A DNA stretch of 64,000 nt from Acidimicrobiales bacterium. Lineage in GTDB: Bacteria > Actinomycetota > Acidimicrobiia > Acidimicrobiales > Poriferisodalaceae. Both the position numbers and the translations under genes were made by a program. Shown one piece after another: positions 41,879 through 51,061 of this stretch (positions are counted from its first letter, which is position 1; every line of letters starts with the position of its first letter). The DNA lies in assembly GCA_030743005.1 (NCBI GenBank), contig JASLTG010000014.1:1-64000 (forward strand), in the 5' to 3' direction. The notes under the pieces are model-generated. The model ran no database searches, was not told where the DNA came from, and saw only the letters and a program-made list of their open reading frames with translations.

Positions 41879-43480
41879 CTAAGGGCGAACGGCGCGTTTT
41901 GGGCGCTGCGCTAATTCCTGTAATTTCGGTTGAGCGAGATTCACAAAACGGCAGGCTAACGCTCTTGTCTCTCGAGGATCGATGAGGTCGACGACGTCTC
42001 CGCGGTGAGCTGCTCTGAAAGGCGACCGGAGACGAAGTAGTCGCTCCTCGATAGCTTCTCTATGGGCATCAGGATCGTCTGCTTCAGCGATTTCCCGTCG
42101 GTAGGCAGCAGCAACGCCACCTTCTATAGGAATTCCACCCCATTCCCCTGATGGCCACCCAAAACGAAGATTGATGCTGTCCGGTAATCCAATTGAGTTC
42201 GGCGCGTCAGCAGCAACTCCGTAACTTTTCCGCACCATGAACTCGACCTTAGGTACCTGACACTCAGCTGACGCGATGAGTGCACGAGCACCTCGACGCA
42301 TCGTGGCGATTCGTTCAGCATGTGAGCCCAACATGAAACCAGGCATGTCGAGGAGAATGAGTAACGGCAAGTTGAATGTGTCGCAGAGGTCGAGGAAGTG
42401 GGTGTATTTATCGGCAGCATTGCCGTCCATCGCCCCGGCTTTGCTCATTGGGTCGCTGCCGATGACACCTACAGACCAGCCGTCTAACCGAGCGAATCCT
42501 GTGATGAGACCGCTCGCATACAATTCCCTCATCTCGAAAAAGTCACCGTTGTCGACGACATGACGGATAAGGGCTCTAGCGTCGTAGCCTTGTCGACGAT
42601 TCGTGGGAACGAAATCTAAGAGTTCTTGTGGTCGTCGCTCAGGGTCATCTCCTGTGTCGACTCGTGGGGCTACTTCTCGCACTGTGTTTGGGAGATAAGA
42701 GAGAAAGTCTCGTATTTGTTGGAATGCGTCGTCCTCGTTTTCAGCAACGTTGTCTACTTGTCCACTTTCGACGACATGCATCCGCCATCCGCCGAGTTCT
42801 TCTTTGGAAAGTATCTCTCCAATGGCTCTCTCCACGACAGGGGGTCCAGATGGAAAAATTTGGGATTTGTCCTTAATCATTACGCTGAAGTGAGATAGCA
42901 AAGCAGCGGCGGCTGGCCAACCAGCAACCGATCCTAGAATCGCTGAAGCGACAGGAACATTTCGCAGTAGTTCAACGCTTTCGTGCCAAAGATCCCCCTG
43001 GGGGAGCCCCATGTGGCCGTCTTGTTCGTCTTGTTTGGATGAGTGCCCGACACCTTCACGGAGTTGGACATAGGGAATGCCGTATTGCAGCGCTAAGGGT
43101 TGAGCGAAATGGTGGGGCAGTTTGTGTACATCATGAGGACTTCCACCTGAGAGGGTGAAATCATCGCCACCAACGGATACTGGCCGGCCGGAAATTTCAC
43201 CTAAGCCCATGACATAGCCACCTGGTGAAAATTCAACTAGGTCGCCTTCTGAGTCGTATTCAGCGGCACCGATCAGATGGCCCATCTCGAGAAACGAGCC
43301 GGGGTCACAGAATTTTTCCATCCGTTCTCGAACGGTGTACCTGCCACCATCATGCTGTCGTTGAACCCGATCGGCTCCGCCCATCTCATCGGCTAAGCCT
43401 TTGACATATTCGATGTCTTCAATAGCTTTAGCCCAACCCATTCCGGGTTTCCAGAATTCGCGGTTGGGGTCGATAGGCAC
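41879..43480 (-). CDS. Acyl-CoA carboxylase carboxyltransferase subunit
   Basis: 533 residues, crotonase-fold carboxyltransferase that moves CO2 from carboxybiotin to an acyl-CoA (propionyl-, methylcrotonyl- or similar). Both halves carry the typical glycine-rich oxyanion regions: RQGYDARALIRHVVDNGDF, SDPMSKAGAMDGNAADK, LPLLILLDMPGFMLGSHAE and SYGVAADAPNS. No biotin carboxylase or carrier subunit lies in the window, so it must partner with one elsewhere. It begins three bases after the D-aminoacylase stop, so the two are one transcript. Confidence 0.9.
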   Translation of the reverse strand: MPIDPNREFWKPGMGWAKAIEDIEYVKGLADEMGGADRVQRQHDGGRYTVRERMEKFCDPGSFLEMGHLIGAAEYDSEGDLVEFSPGGYVMGLGEISGRPVSVGGDDFTLSGGSPHDVHKLPHHFAQPLALQYGIPYVQLREGVGHSSKQDEQDGHMGLPQGDLWHESVELLRNVPVASAILGSVAGWPAAAALLSHFSVMIKDKSQIFPSGPPVVERAIGEILSKEELGGWRMHVVESGQVDNVAENEDDAFQQIRDFLSYLPNTVREVAPRVDTGDDPERRPQELLDFVPTNRRQGYDARALIRHVVDNGDFFEMRELYASGLITGFARLDGWSVGVIGSDPMSKAGAMDGNAADKYTHFLDLCDTFNLPLLILLDMPGFMLGSHAERIATMRRGARALIASAECQVPKVEFMVRKSYGVAADAPNSIGLPDSINLRFGWPSGEWGGIPIEGGVAAAYRREIAEADDPDAHREAIEERLLRLRSPFRAAHRGDVVDLIDPRETRALACRFVNLAQPKLQELAQRPKRAVRP

Positions 43481-43483
43481 TCG

Positions 43484-45157
43484 TTAGCCTTTGCCCTGAC
43501 GGAGCAACTTCCCAGGTAATGCAGAGTCAGCAGAGACCGTGTCTTGTCCGTCATGCCTAATAATCGTTCCGTTGACAATCACTGCATCGATTCCTTTAGC
43601 GTCCGAAATCAAACGGTCAGCTCCAGCTGGAAGGTCGTAGACGCGACGTTTCCCGTCGTGTCCGACGTGGTCCATATCGAAGACAACGACGTCAGCCCAT
43701 CCGCCCTCGCGGAGGGTTCCGCGGTCTTCAATCCCAAAAACTTGTGCTGGGCGTTGGGTGAGCATGTGAACCGCTTGTTCCAGTTCGAAACTTTCCCGTT
43801 CCCGTACAAAGGTTGAAAGAAACTCGGTCGAGTATTTCGCGTCGCATAGCTGACTAGCGTGCGCCCCTGCATCTGAAAGTCCGATAACAGTGCTCGAGTC
43901 ATGTAAGAGCTCGTCTATCTCGTCTCGATCGTGGTTGACAACGTCTTGAACGATTCGCATATCCAGATCAGCGTCAAGCGCCATGTCCAGCATGACATCG
44001 ACAGGATCTTGACCTAATTCGTCAGCTAGGGCTTGAACGTTTCTGCCTTCCATCGATGTATCCAGAGGGAACCAACTGATTTCAGTTCTGGCCCACCTGT
44101 CACCGATTTTGCCGCCATTACCTGCTTTTTCTTTGAACAGCTCTCGCCATTCAGGGTCCGCGTAGTAACCCTTGCGGCCTTCTAGGTCGCTTTGAGCGAC
44201 AGGCTGAAAGAGCCGCATCCCCTCATAGATGAATGGAGCCTTCCAACTCATCTCGAACTGGACAGGTTGTACTGCAACCTGCGGAAACACGGGGAGACCT
44301 CGCTCGGCTAAAGCACGAGCCTTCTCTAGGTCCTTAAGGTGGCTTCCGGGACCTAAGGTGCCGGCGAGCAACGCTGTCCAACTGACATTGGCACCCGTGG
44401 TTTCGGCTACCTGAGCGAACTCATCGTGACTTAAGCCCCTGCCTTGGGTTGCTTGCATCATTCCACCAACATCACCGAGTGCTTGAGCAATCTCAATTAT
44501 CTCTTCAGGGGTTGCCAAACGGCTCGGGACTGGGCGACCTTCGTAACCAACATGAGTGTTGGCTCGGCTAGTAGCGAAACCTAAAGCACCTGCTTCAAGG
44601 GCTTCGGTTACTAGCTCTCGTTGACGTGCAATTTCAGCTTCGGTGGCTTCCCGTTCTGTGGCTTCTTCACCCATTACGTACATTCGCAGGGCGGTATGGC
44701 CGATCATTGCCGTCATGTTGACTGCGCATCCGTTTGACTCAAGCGCATCGAGATATTCGGGGAAGGTTTCGAAGCCCCAGTCGCCCAAGCCGGTGCGAAG
44801 GGCTTCAACGCTCATGCCTTCCACATTTTCAAGGGTGCGCATGATTAGGTCTCGATGTTCCGAGCGAGTTGGCGCTACAGAAAAGCCACAGTTGCCCATA
44901 ACAATGGTTGTGACTCCATGCCAAGGCGAACAACTAACTAAAGGATCCCAGAGGACCTGCGCGTCGTAGTGGGTGTGGATATCTACAAAACCAGGAGCAA
45001 CAATCCGGCCGGTCGCATCGATGGTCTTGTCAGCTTCAGCTGGGGCATCGCCCAACGCAACAATCTGTTTGTCCTTTATTCCTAGGTCTCCGGAGTATCT
45101 AGCAGCTCCCGTGCCATCGACGATGGTGCCGCCCGTGATCTTGAGGTCGTAAGACAT
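43484..45157 (-). CDS. D-aminoacylase / N-acyl-D-amino-acid deacylase-like amidohydrolase
   Basis: 557 residues from ATG 45157, which follows AGGGGACC; the open frame continues to 45208. Metal-site motifs: GFVDIHTHYDAQ (HxH), GNCGFSVAP (the metal-bridging Cys) and the later Asp in GLSDAGAHAS. The family hydrolyses N-acyl-D-amino acids or related amides and dihydropyrimidine-type rings. Its coupling to a carboxyltransferase gene is unusual. The short gap upstream separates it from the divergent infA. Substrate not predictable. Confidence 0.87.
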   Translation of the reverse strand: MSYDLKITGGTIVDGTGAARYSGDLGIKDKQIVALGDAPAEADKTIDATGRIVAPGFVDIHTHYDAQVLWDPLVSCSPWHGVTTIVMGNCGFSVAPTRSEHRDLIMRTLENVEGMSVEALRTGLGDWGFETFPEYLDALESNGCAVNMTAMIGHTALRMYVMGEEATEREATEAEIARQRELVTEALEAGALGFATSRANTHVGYEGRPVPSRLATPEEIIEIAQALGDVGGMMQATQGRGLSHDEFAQVAETTGANVSWTALLAGTLGPGSHLKDLEKARALAERGLPVFPQVAVQPVQFEMSWKAPFIYEGMRLFQPVAQSDLEGRKGYYADPEWRELFKEKAGNGGKIGDRWARTEISWFPLDTSMEGRNVQALADELGQDPVDVMLDMALDADLDMRIVQDVVNHDRDEIDELLHDSSTVIGLSDAGAHASQLCDAKYSTEFLSTFVRERESFELEQAVHMLTQRPAQVFGIEDRGTLREGGWADVVVFDMDHVGHDGKRRVYDLPAGADRLISDAKGIDAVIVNGTIIRHDGQDTVSADSALPGKLLRQGKG

Positions 45158-45275
45158 TTGGGTCCCCTTGTGTGGAATAAGTCCAAAATAGTTCGATTCG
45201 AGCGACATTGCTGATTTATTGGCACGTCACCTTGCTCCGGTAGACTATTTAGAGAGCTATTGAAGGGAAATTGGT

Positions 45276-45500
45276 TTGCCGAAACAGAAGGACGACGCCA
45301 TCCTGCTTGAGGGTAAGACGGTTGAAGCGCTCAAAGGCGGGCACTTCCGTATCGAGTTGGATAATGGACATGAAGTTCTTGGTCACCTGAGCGGCAAAAT
45401 GCGGAAGCATCACATCCGTATTCTTCCCGGAGACCGCGTGCAGGTCGAAGTTTCTGCTTACGACCTGACTCGAGGGCGAATCACCTACCGATACAAATAG
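45276..45500 (+). CDS. infA: Translation initiation factor IF-1
   Basis: 74 residues, an S1-like OB fold with TTG start at 45276 behind GAAGGGAA. It binds the ribosomal A site and assists IF-2 and IF-3 in start-site selection. [20 protein letters not shown] and the [12 protein letters not shown] tail are the family core. Compared with the usual actinobacterial form, the strand [21 protein letters not shown] is altered, so this may be a second, divergent copy. It is separated from ribosomal genes such as rpmJ or rpsM, among catabolic genes, which is unusual. Confidence 0.92.
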   Translation: MPKQKDDAILLEGKTVEALKGGHFRIELDNGHEVLGHLSGKMRKHHIRILPGDRVQVEVSAYDLTRGRITYRYK

Positions 45501-45522
45501 GCCACTGTTGGTGTGTCTAGGC

Positions 45523-46458
45523 TTAGCCGTTCGTCGGCGTCGCCGACCATTGACAAGGCGTGAGTACCTCAAGCCAGTCGTAGCTTTCCAACGAAACCTC
45601 CAAAGTACGTTTCCCGGATTCAGATTTGACTGGCCGAACGGTCCGTTGGAAGAAGTCGGCACCAACCTCTTTAATGAAGACTCCTGGAGTATTCGAACAA
45701 GCGGGGTCAAGTTCGAAGACCCATGTGGTTGTCCCCTCGTTACACGGTGCGTGACAAGCGTTGTAAATCCTTAAGTCACCCATACCTTGTGCGGTCGGAG
45801 TCAGTTGAGATCCCACAAAGGTCAGACCCTGCGAGGAAAAAAGCATTAAGTCCTCAGCCTTGGGCGTGTTTCCTGCATCCATTTGCTGATTCCAAAGGAA
45901 TGCGTCAGGGAGGAGATCGATTTCCCAACCGGCAGTGGCCGTGACAACTATGAATTCGACGTCTTCTGTAATTTCAGTGAGGAAACGCAGACCTTCAATA
46001 GAGGAGTTGGTATCTGAGTGCCCGAATGAAAAAACCGGAACCTGGTCGTCGTCTCGCAGGTCGATAAGTAGTTCAGACCCTGAGCCCTTACTTCTGTAGA
46101 TGGCTGTTCGATAACTTGGCCATTCATCGCCTGCGGTTATGACCGTGGGTCCGTAGCCACTGATTCTTACGGCCCCTTCACCAATAGAGGCGGTGGAAGT
46201 CGGTGAATAATTGATGCTGGTTTGAGGGCTGGATGGAATGGGCGTTGTGATGGTGGTTGAGGAAGCGTTAGTCGGCGGAACCGACGTAGATGCGATGTCT
46301 GAATCCGCTGTCGATGTCTCTTGAGACGAGGAAGATGACACGGTTTCAGGATCGACAGGATCAGGCGAGCTATCGCCGCCAATTGCCTGGATGATGGCAG
46401 CAATAGCCAATAAGAGGCCGACAGTTACGACAAGTAGCCTTGAACGGTTTGGTGCCAC
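45523..46458 (-). CDS. Membrane-anchored secreted protein of unknown function
   Basis: About 311 residues from GTG 46458; the open frame runs on to 46581 but would overlap the divergent CoA-transferase. One N-terminal membrane helix (LLVVTVGLLLAIAAIIQ) is followed by a Ser/Thr/Pro linker of about 70 residues, like the lipoprotein at 5269, then an extracytoplasmic domain with IRISGYGPTVIT-like strands and a few cysteines near the C-terminus (CHAPC). No enzymatic motif recognised. A TACTCT hexamer lies seven bases before the GTG, in line with leaderless starts elsewhere. Confidence 0.6.
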   Translation of the reverse strand: MAPNRSRLLVVTVGLLLAIAAIIQAIGGDSSPDPVDPETVSSSSSQETSTADSDIASTSVPPTNASSTTITTPIPSSPQTSINYSPTSTASIGEGAVRISGYGPTVITAGDEWPSYRTAIYRSKGSGSELLIDLRDDDQVPVFSFGHSDTNSSIEGLRFLTEITEDVEFIVVTATAGWEIDLLPDAFLWNQQMDAGNTPKAEDLMLFSSQGLTFVGSQLTPTAQGMGDLRIYNACHAPCNEGTTTWVFELDPACSNTPGVFIKEVGADFFQRTVRPVKSESGKRTLEVSLESYDWLEVLTPCQWSATPTNG

Positions 46459-46471
46459 TTCCTCCAGAGTA
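46459..46471 (-). promoter_or_regulatory. Leaderless promoter -10 box
   Basis: TACTCT on the minus strand, seven bases before the GTG at 46458 (the others are at six). It is one reason for choosing this start. Confidence 0.35.
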
Positions 46472-46547
46472 AAGATAATCAGCCCAAAAGAGTGGAATGC
46501 CGAGCTCTTTGTAGAAGGTTTCGTTACATCGGTGTGGGTGTGGGATC

Positions 46548-46559
46548 TACGCTCGAAAG
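46548..46559 (+). promoter_or_regulatory. Leaderless promoter -10 box
   Basis: TACGCT six bases before the GTG at 46560. Confidence 0.55.
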
Positions 46560-47810
46560 GTGGACGAAACTGAACAAGCACATCAACCCGGAATCACCCC
46601 ATACCTAGAAGGCATCAGTGTTTTAGATTTCACTCAGTATCTTGCCGGACCCTCCTGCACGAGACTGTTGGTGGAGATGGGTGCTGACGTGATAAAGGTC
46701 GAATACCCACCGTACGGCGATCCGGTTCGACCGAGCCCCCCTAGGCGAAACGGCCGCTCGGCATATCACGTGCAACAAAATCGTGGGAAGCGCAGCTTGT
46801 CCGTCGATTTGACCAGACCGGAAGGCATAGCTCTCATAGAGGACCTCGTACCAAAGGTCGACATAGTCGTCGAAAATTACAGTCCAGGTGTCATGGAACG
46901 ACGTGGCCTTGGATACGAGCGCTTACGAGAGTTGAACCCGCAGATAATCATGGCTTCCATCTCAGGTTTTGGGCAGTCTGGTCCGCTATCAGAAAAGACG
47001 GCTTTCGATTTTATCGCTCAAGCCTATTCAGGCTTAATGCATATGACCGGTGAGCCAGATGGGCCGCCGATGTTAATCGGTGCAGGAATTGCAGATACCT
47101 CTACAGGTGTTCACGCCTTCGCAGCGTTGGGGTATGCCCTTTATCGCCGCGACCGGACAGGTGAAGGCTCGCATCTTGATATCGGAATGGTCGACGTGAT
47201 GTACCACATGCAAGAAACAGCCGTGTCAGGACCTTCTTTGTCTCAAGGCGAAGTAGTCGGAATGCGCACAGGTCGTCATTACGCTCCGGCGAGCCCAGCC
47301 GGAATATTTGAGGGCCCACAAGGGTGGATCGTAGTTTTCGCACTGGAAAATCAGATAGCCAATCTATGGGCAGCACTAGGTAGGCCTGAATTGGCTGAAG
47401 ATCCTAGATTTCAAAATAATCGGACCCGTTTGGAACACCGCGACGCGTTGACGGACATCATCGAGAATTGGATGAGCACATTCGACAACGACGAAGCTGT
47501 CGTAGCAGTCCTGGAACAGCACAGAGTGCCGTGCGGCCCGGTAGTGGAACCGGTCAAACTCGCAGACACACACCCACACTTCCTCCAAAGGGGGACGGTT
47601 CGCGAAGTAACCGACCCTCTTGCAGGGCCGATGTTGATACCCGGCTTCCCACTTCGTTTTTCTGATGCCCCCGATTTACCCGATCTGGTGGCAGCTGAAG
47701 TTGGGGAACACAATGACTCCGTCCTCGGTGATCTACTTGGTATGGATCCTGAATCTGTGTCGGCTCTTGAAGATGAGGGCGTTCTTTATAGACGACCTCC
47801 CCGAGATTGA
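46560..47810 (+). CDS. Class III (CaiB/BaiF) CoA-transferase
   Basis: 416 residues, a single-module enzyme, in contrast to the fused ones at 11919 and 25466. SVLDFTQYLAGPSCTRLL opens the Rossmann-like domain, DLTRPEGIALIEDLV follows, and the catalytic Asp179 is in GAGIADTSTGVH. It swaps CoA between carboxylates such as succinate or formate donors and an acceptor acid. It is followed after 14 bases by an enoyl-CoA hydratase and then by an acyl-CoA dehydrogenase, forming a beta-oxidation-like group. GTG start with a leaderless promoter. Confidence 0.9.
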   Translation: MDETEQAHQPGITPYLEGISVLDFTQYLAGPSCTRLLVEMGADVIKVEYPPYGDPVRPSPPRRNGRSAYHVQQNRGKRSLSVDLTRPEGIALIEDLVPKVDIVVENYSPGVMERRGLGYERLRELNPQIIMASISGFGQSGPLSEKTAFDFIAQAYSGLMHMTGEPDGPPMLIGAGIADTSTGVHAFAALGYALYRRDRTGEGSHLDIGMVDVMYHMQETAVSGPSLSQGEVVGMRTGRHYAPASPAGIFEGPQGWIVVFALENQIANLWAALGRPELAEDPRFQNNRTRLEHRDALTDIIENWMSTFDNDEAVVAVLEQHRVPCGPVVEPVKLADTHPHFLQRGTVREVTDPLAGPMLIPGFPLRFSDAPDLPDLVAAEVGEHNDSVLGDLLGMDPESVSALEDEGVLYRRPPRD

Positions 47811-47812
47811 CG

Positions 47813-47824
47813 TAACTTCTCACC
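47813..47824 (+). promoter_or_regulatory. Leaderless promoter -10 box
   Basis: TAACTT six bases before the ATG at 47825; it begins two bases after the previous gene's stop. Confidence 0.5.
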
Positions 47825-48640
47825 ATGACTAGTTCAAGCATGCCCAACGGGGTAGTCCAATACAGCCAAAACGACGGTGTGGCAACGATCACTTTGGATC
47901 GGCCCGAGAGTCTTAACTCCATGAACAACGAGCTGATGCAAGACATCAGCAGCGCACTGGCTGTTGTTCAAGAAGATGAAACTGTCCGTGTCGCCGTGAT
48001 AACAGGATCAGGTCGCGGATTTTGTTCCGGCGCCGACTTGAACAACGCCGCGGATCAAAGCGAAGATTTCGGCCCGGATGACCCAACAGCCTCTATGGGA
48101 GACTTTTTCAATCCCGCATTGGCTGCTCTGCATAACTGTCCAGTCCCGACTGTAGCCCGAGTCAACGGAGTGGCTGCAGGCGGTGGTCTTGGACTTGCAT
48201 TGGCCTGCGACATAACTATTGCGGCCGAGTCAGCATTCTTCGTCGCAACGTTCGGTCCTCGATTGGGAATAGTTCCCGACTTAGGTTCAACCTGGAGCCT
48301 TCCGAGGCGGGCTGGAAGATCAAGAGCGTTAGGGATGGCAATGCTTGGAGATCGCATAAGCGCCGCAGAAGCCGCCGAGTGGGGACTGATTTGGAAATGC
48401 GTGGCTGATGATCAACTTGATGGGGAAGTCGCAGCGGCCACTGACATATTGAAACGAACGAGTCCCGACGCCATGGTGAGGATTCGACAGTCGATTGATG
48501 GTGCTTCCACAACAGGATTTGTTGATCAACTCGCAGTTGAAATGGAGCACCAATCAGTTCTTATCCCTCGCAACATGGCAGCAGCGGCCCAAGCTTTCTT
48601 AGAAAAGCGCGACCCTGAATTTGATGGGCAAAGAAACTAG
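47825..48640 (+). CDS. Enoyl-CoA hydratase/isomerase (PaaG-like)
   Basis: 271 residues, crotonase fold. VARVNGVAAGGGLGLALACD and SGRGFCSGADLN form the oxyanion hole. At the usual second Glu position the sequence is RLGIVPDLGSTWSLPRRAG, with Asp, as in PaaG-type ring isomerases and enoyl-CoA isomerases, so isomerisation is more likely than hydration. It is 14 bases after the CoA-transferase stop and before an acyl-CoA dehydrogenase. It also has its own TAnnnT box. Confidence 0.88.
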   Translation: MTSSSMPNGVVQYSQNDGVATITLDRPESLNSMNNELMQDISSALAVVQEDETVRVAVITGSGRGFCSGADLNNAADQSEDFGPDDPTASMGDFFNPALAALHNCPVPTVARVNGVAAGGGLGLALACDITIAAESAFFVATFGPRLGIVPDLGSTWSLPRRAGRSRALGMAMLGDRISAAEAAEWGLIWKCVADDQLDGEVAAATDILKRTSPDAMVRIRQSIDGASTTGFVDQLAVEMEHQSVLIPRNMAAAAQAFLEKRDPEFDGQRN

Positions 48641-48711
48641 AAACCGATCTTTTTCTAAATCGAAGACCTGTGGGCTTGTCCTAACGGTGTTCCGTTAGCA
48701 AGACTGTCACT

Positions 48712-49938
48712 ATGTCTGACACTGCTGCCACAACTAACAATTCAGAAGAGACACAAGTCACTTCGGCTATCGACGCCTTGCTGTCCGAAAATGATCCTAA
48801 GAAAATGAGCTACGAAGAATTTCGTGGCGCCCAGTTTGACCACGGCCTCGCATGGGTTTATTTCGACGAAGGCAGTGGCGGTCTGGGAGTAAACCCTGTG
48901 CTGCAAAGGCACGTTGAGGTTCGGCTACGTGAGGCCGGGGCTTCGCCGATGAAGCCGGCAATGTTCTTCATGCACCTTGCCGGTCCAACCATTCACACCC
49001 ACGGAGACAAGGAATCAAAGGACAGGTTCTTACGTCCAATGTTCACTGGTGAGGAACGCTGGTGTCAGCTATTTAGCGAACCTGGAGCTGGCAGCGACTT
49101 CGCCGGGCTGGCAACCCGAGCGATCGAAGACGGTGACTCTTGGATTGTCAACGGCCAAAAAGTCTGGAACACAATGGCCCATCTAGGGGACTGGGGGATG
49201 CTGGTGACACGAACCGACCCGGACATGCCTAAACACCGCGGGATGACCTACTTCGCCATGGATATGAAAAGCCCCGGAGTGGATGTGCAACCGCTGAGGC
49301 AAATTACAGGTGAAGCAGAATTCAACGAAGTTTTCCTCACCGACGTGCAAATACCAGATTCCAACCGCATCGGTGATGTCGGGGACGGATGGCGTGTGTC
49401 GCTCACAACGCTAATGAATGAACGCAACGCAATCGGTGCTGGAAGTGGTGGTGGACCTCCCAAAGCCGGGTCCGGTCCTGTAGCAATCTTGACGAAAATG
49501 TGGCGAGACACACCTCAATCCGGGCGCAACAGCGTCACTCGCGACCGCATAATGAAGCTTTACGTGCGCTCAGAAGCACAACGCTTAACCAACATTCGAG
49601 CCGGGCAGAACCGTCGAAAGGGAAACCCGGGACCGGAAATGTCGATCGCTAAGCTTGCGTTCGCCGAACTGAATCAAGACCTTCTTACGGCGGCAGTCGA
49701 CATGATGGGCATGGCAGGCCAAGTTGATTACGATTACACCTTCCGTCGACCAGAAGACCTGTCTGTTGATGGATCAGAAAATGGTGTACAGCATGGCTTC
49801 TTGCGGGTGAGAGCCAACTCCATTGAAGGTGGAACGTCGGAGATTATGCGGAACATACTTGGCGAGCAGGTTCTTGGGCTTCCTGGTGAACCACGCATAG
49901 ATAAGGATATTCCGTGGATAGAGGTCCCTCGAAGCTGA
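48712..49938 (+). CDS. Acyl-CoA dehydrogenase
   Basis: 408 residues. CQLFSEPGAGSDFAG and IVNGQKVWNTMAH are the FAD-domain motifs, and EGGTSEIMRNILGEQVLGLP is at the C-terminus. The N-terminal region is short and lacks the first helices of the longer dehydrogenases in the window. AAGACT, a poor match to the TAnnnT box, lies six bases before the ATG. It is the third gene of the group that begins with the CoA-transferase, and convergent with the phosphodiesterase gene. Confidence 0.92.
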   Translation: MSDTAATTNNSEETQVTSAIDALLSENDPKKMSYEEFRGAQFDHGLAWVYFDEGSGGLGVNPVLQRHVEVRLREAGASPMKPAMFFMHLAGPTIHTHGDKESKDRFLRPMFTGEERWCQLFSEPGAGSDFAGLATRAIEDGDSWIVNGQKVWNTMAHLGDWGMLVTRTDPDMPKHRGMTYFAMDMKSPGVDVQPLRQITGEAEFNEVFLTDVQIPDSNRIGDVGDGWRVSLTTLMNERNAIGAGSGGGPPKAGSGPVAILTKMWRDTPQSGRNSVTRDRIMKLYVRSEAQRLTNIRAGQNRRKGNPGPEMSIAKLAFAELNQDLLTAAVDMMGMAGQVDYDYTFRRPEDLSVDGSENGVQHGFLRVRANSIEGGTSEIMRNILGEQVLGLPGEPRIDKDIPWIEVPRS

Positions 49939-49950
49939 ACTTCTCGGACT

Positions 49951-51012
49951 TCAGACTTGAGAACCGATTCCTAGTAGATCTCTAATGTTGGGCGCCCAAC
50001 TAAGGGTCCCGGGTCTTTGACTCGATATAGCCGTCCCCAAAGTTTGAGCAGCAGGGTGACCGCCCGAGACGATCGCCACCTGTTGAGTGCAACGAGGGCT
50101 TCCATGATTTCCTTGGGTCAAAGGTTCTCCACGGCCAAACATTCGATGAGGCTCGGTCCATGCCAAGTAAATATTTGGAGCCGCCAACACACCGCCTTCC
50201 ACTCCTTCTAATCGAAGTATCTCCAACTGGAGTTGAGCAAATTCTTGCTGTGAGATCTCCTCAGAAGCGACCACGATTGCCCCGGTTCCGTCGTTTCTAA
50301 TTTGAACCGGCCATCCGGCCGCTTTGGCGTGATCCCGAAGGTTGACACATTCGGGATGATCGGTTGGTTCTTGGCAGTGATCGCTGACTGTGATTAGCAC
50401 TGTGTCGTGCCAGAGGGGACCCAACAAATCCACAAGTGAACCGTAGGAGTGGTCACTGCGACGGTACTGAGTCAGTGCTTCATCGGAGTCCGGTCCATAC
50501 ATGTGCATTGAGGTGTCAGGTTCATTTAGATGAAAAAGAACGAAATCTGCATCTAAATCCATGCTCGCTGCCGCTTCGATCACGGCCTCATCTTTGGGAT
50601 AGCCATAGGCATCGAGAGGAGTTCCTTCTGGGGGAGTACCCGCTGGTGGCCAAGACGCATCTGCTTCTAAGGCACCCATTGTTGCCAACAATTTGTGGTC
50701 GCCGACTACAGCCACTGACGTCAGATTCGCGGCCTTGCAATCATCAAATACAGTGCGGCCCTGAGGTCCACTGTCGTAGGTTTTCCCGAACTCATTGTTG
50801 ATCCAAGCCCAGTTCCCCCAGTGTCCTGTCTCCACGGGAGGCAGACCTGTCATAAAAGCGGCGTGATTCGAGTACGTGACCGACAGCATCAGCGATTCAC
50901 CACCAGAAGCCGACATTGCGCCGAGCGCTGCCTGTTTTGACAAATTTGGGGTCATATCGGAACTAATCACCGAATGAGGAAATGCATCAAGGACTAGGAA
51001 GACAACACGCAT
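49951..51012 (-). CDS. Alkaline phosphatase-superfamily phosphodiesterase/pyrophosphatase-like enzyme
   Basis: 353 residues. The superfamily fold is recognisable: VFLVLDAFPHSV with the first metal Asp (Asp9), a Ser/Thr nucleophile region SVTYSNHAAFMTGLPP, HLNEPDTSMHMYG with Asp and His ligands, VSDHCQE with Asp-His, and GNHGSP with the last His. This is the type I phosphodiesterase/nucleotide pyrophosphatase arrangement; phosphonoacetate hydrolases are similar. No signal peptide, so it is cytoplasmic. Divergent from the crotonase at 51062, each with a TAnnnT box in a 49-base gap. Confidence 0.82.
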   Translation of the reverse strand: MRVVFLVLDAFPHSVISSDMTPNLSKQAALGAMSASGGESLMLSVTYSNHAAFMTGLPPVETGHWGNWAWINNEFGKTYDSGPQGRTVFDDCKAANLTSVAVVGDHKLLATMGALEADASWPPAGTPPEGTPLDAYGYPKDEAVIEAAASMDLDADFVLFHLNEPDTSMHMYGPDSDEALTQYRRSDHSYGSLVDLLGPLWHDTVLITVSDHCQEPTDHPECVNLRDHAKAAGWPVQIRNDGTGAIVVASEEISQQEFAQLQLEILRLEGVEGGVLAAPNIYLAWTEPHRMFGRGEPLTQGNHGSPRCTQQVAIVSGGHPAAQTLGTAISSQRPGTLSWAPNIRDLLGIGSQV

Positions 51013-51024
51013 ACCTTCACCGTA
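51013..51024 (-). promoter_or_regulatory. Leaderless promoter -10 box
   Basis: TACGGT on the minus strand, six bases before the ATG at 51012. A GAAGG, which could act as a ribosome site, occupies the spacer. Confidence 0.5.
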
Positions 51025-51049
51025 TGCGACGCGACGCCCATCGCCGGTC

Positions 51050-51061
51050 TACCGTAATGGA
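51050..51061 (+). promoter_or_regulatory. Leaderless promoter -10 box
   Basis: TACCGT six bases before the ATG at 51062, back to back with the box at 51013. Confidence 0.55.

Noticed and set aside
45249..45710. 153-codon minus-strand frame over infA
   Set aside because: infA on the plus strand is unmistakable, and the secreted-protein gene overlaps the rest.
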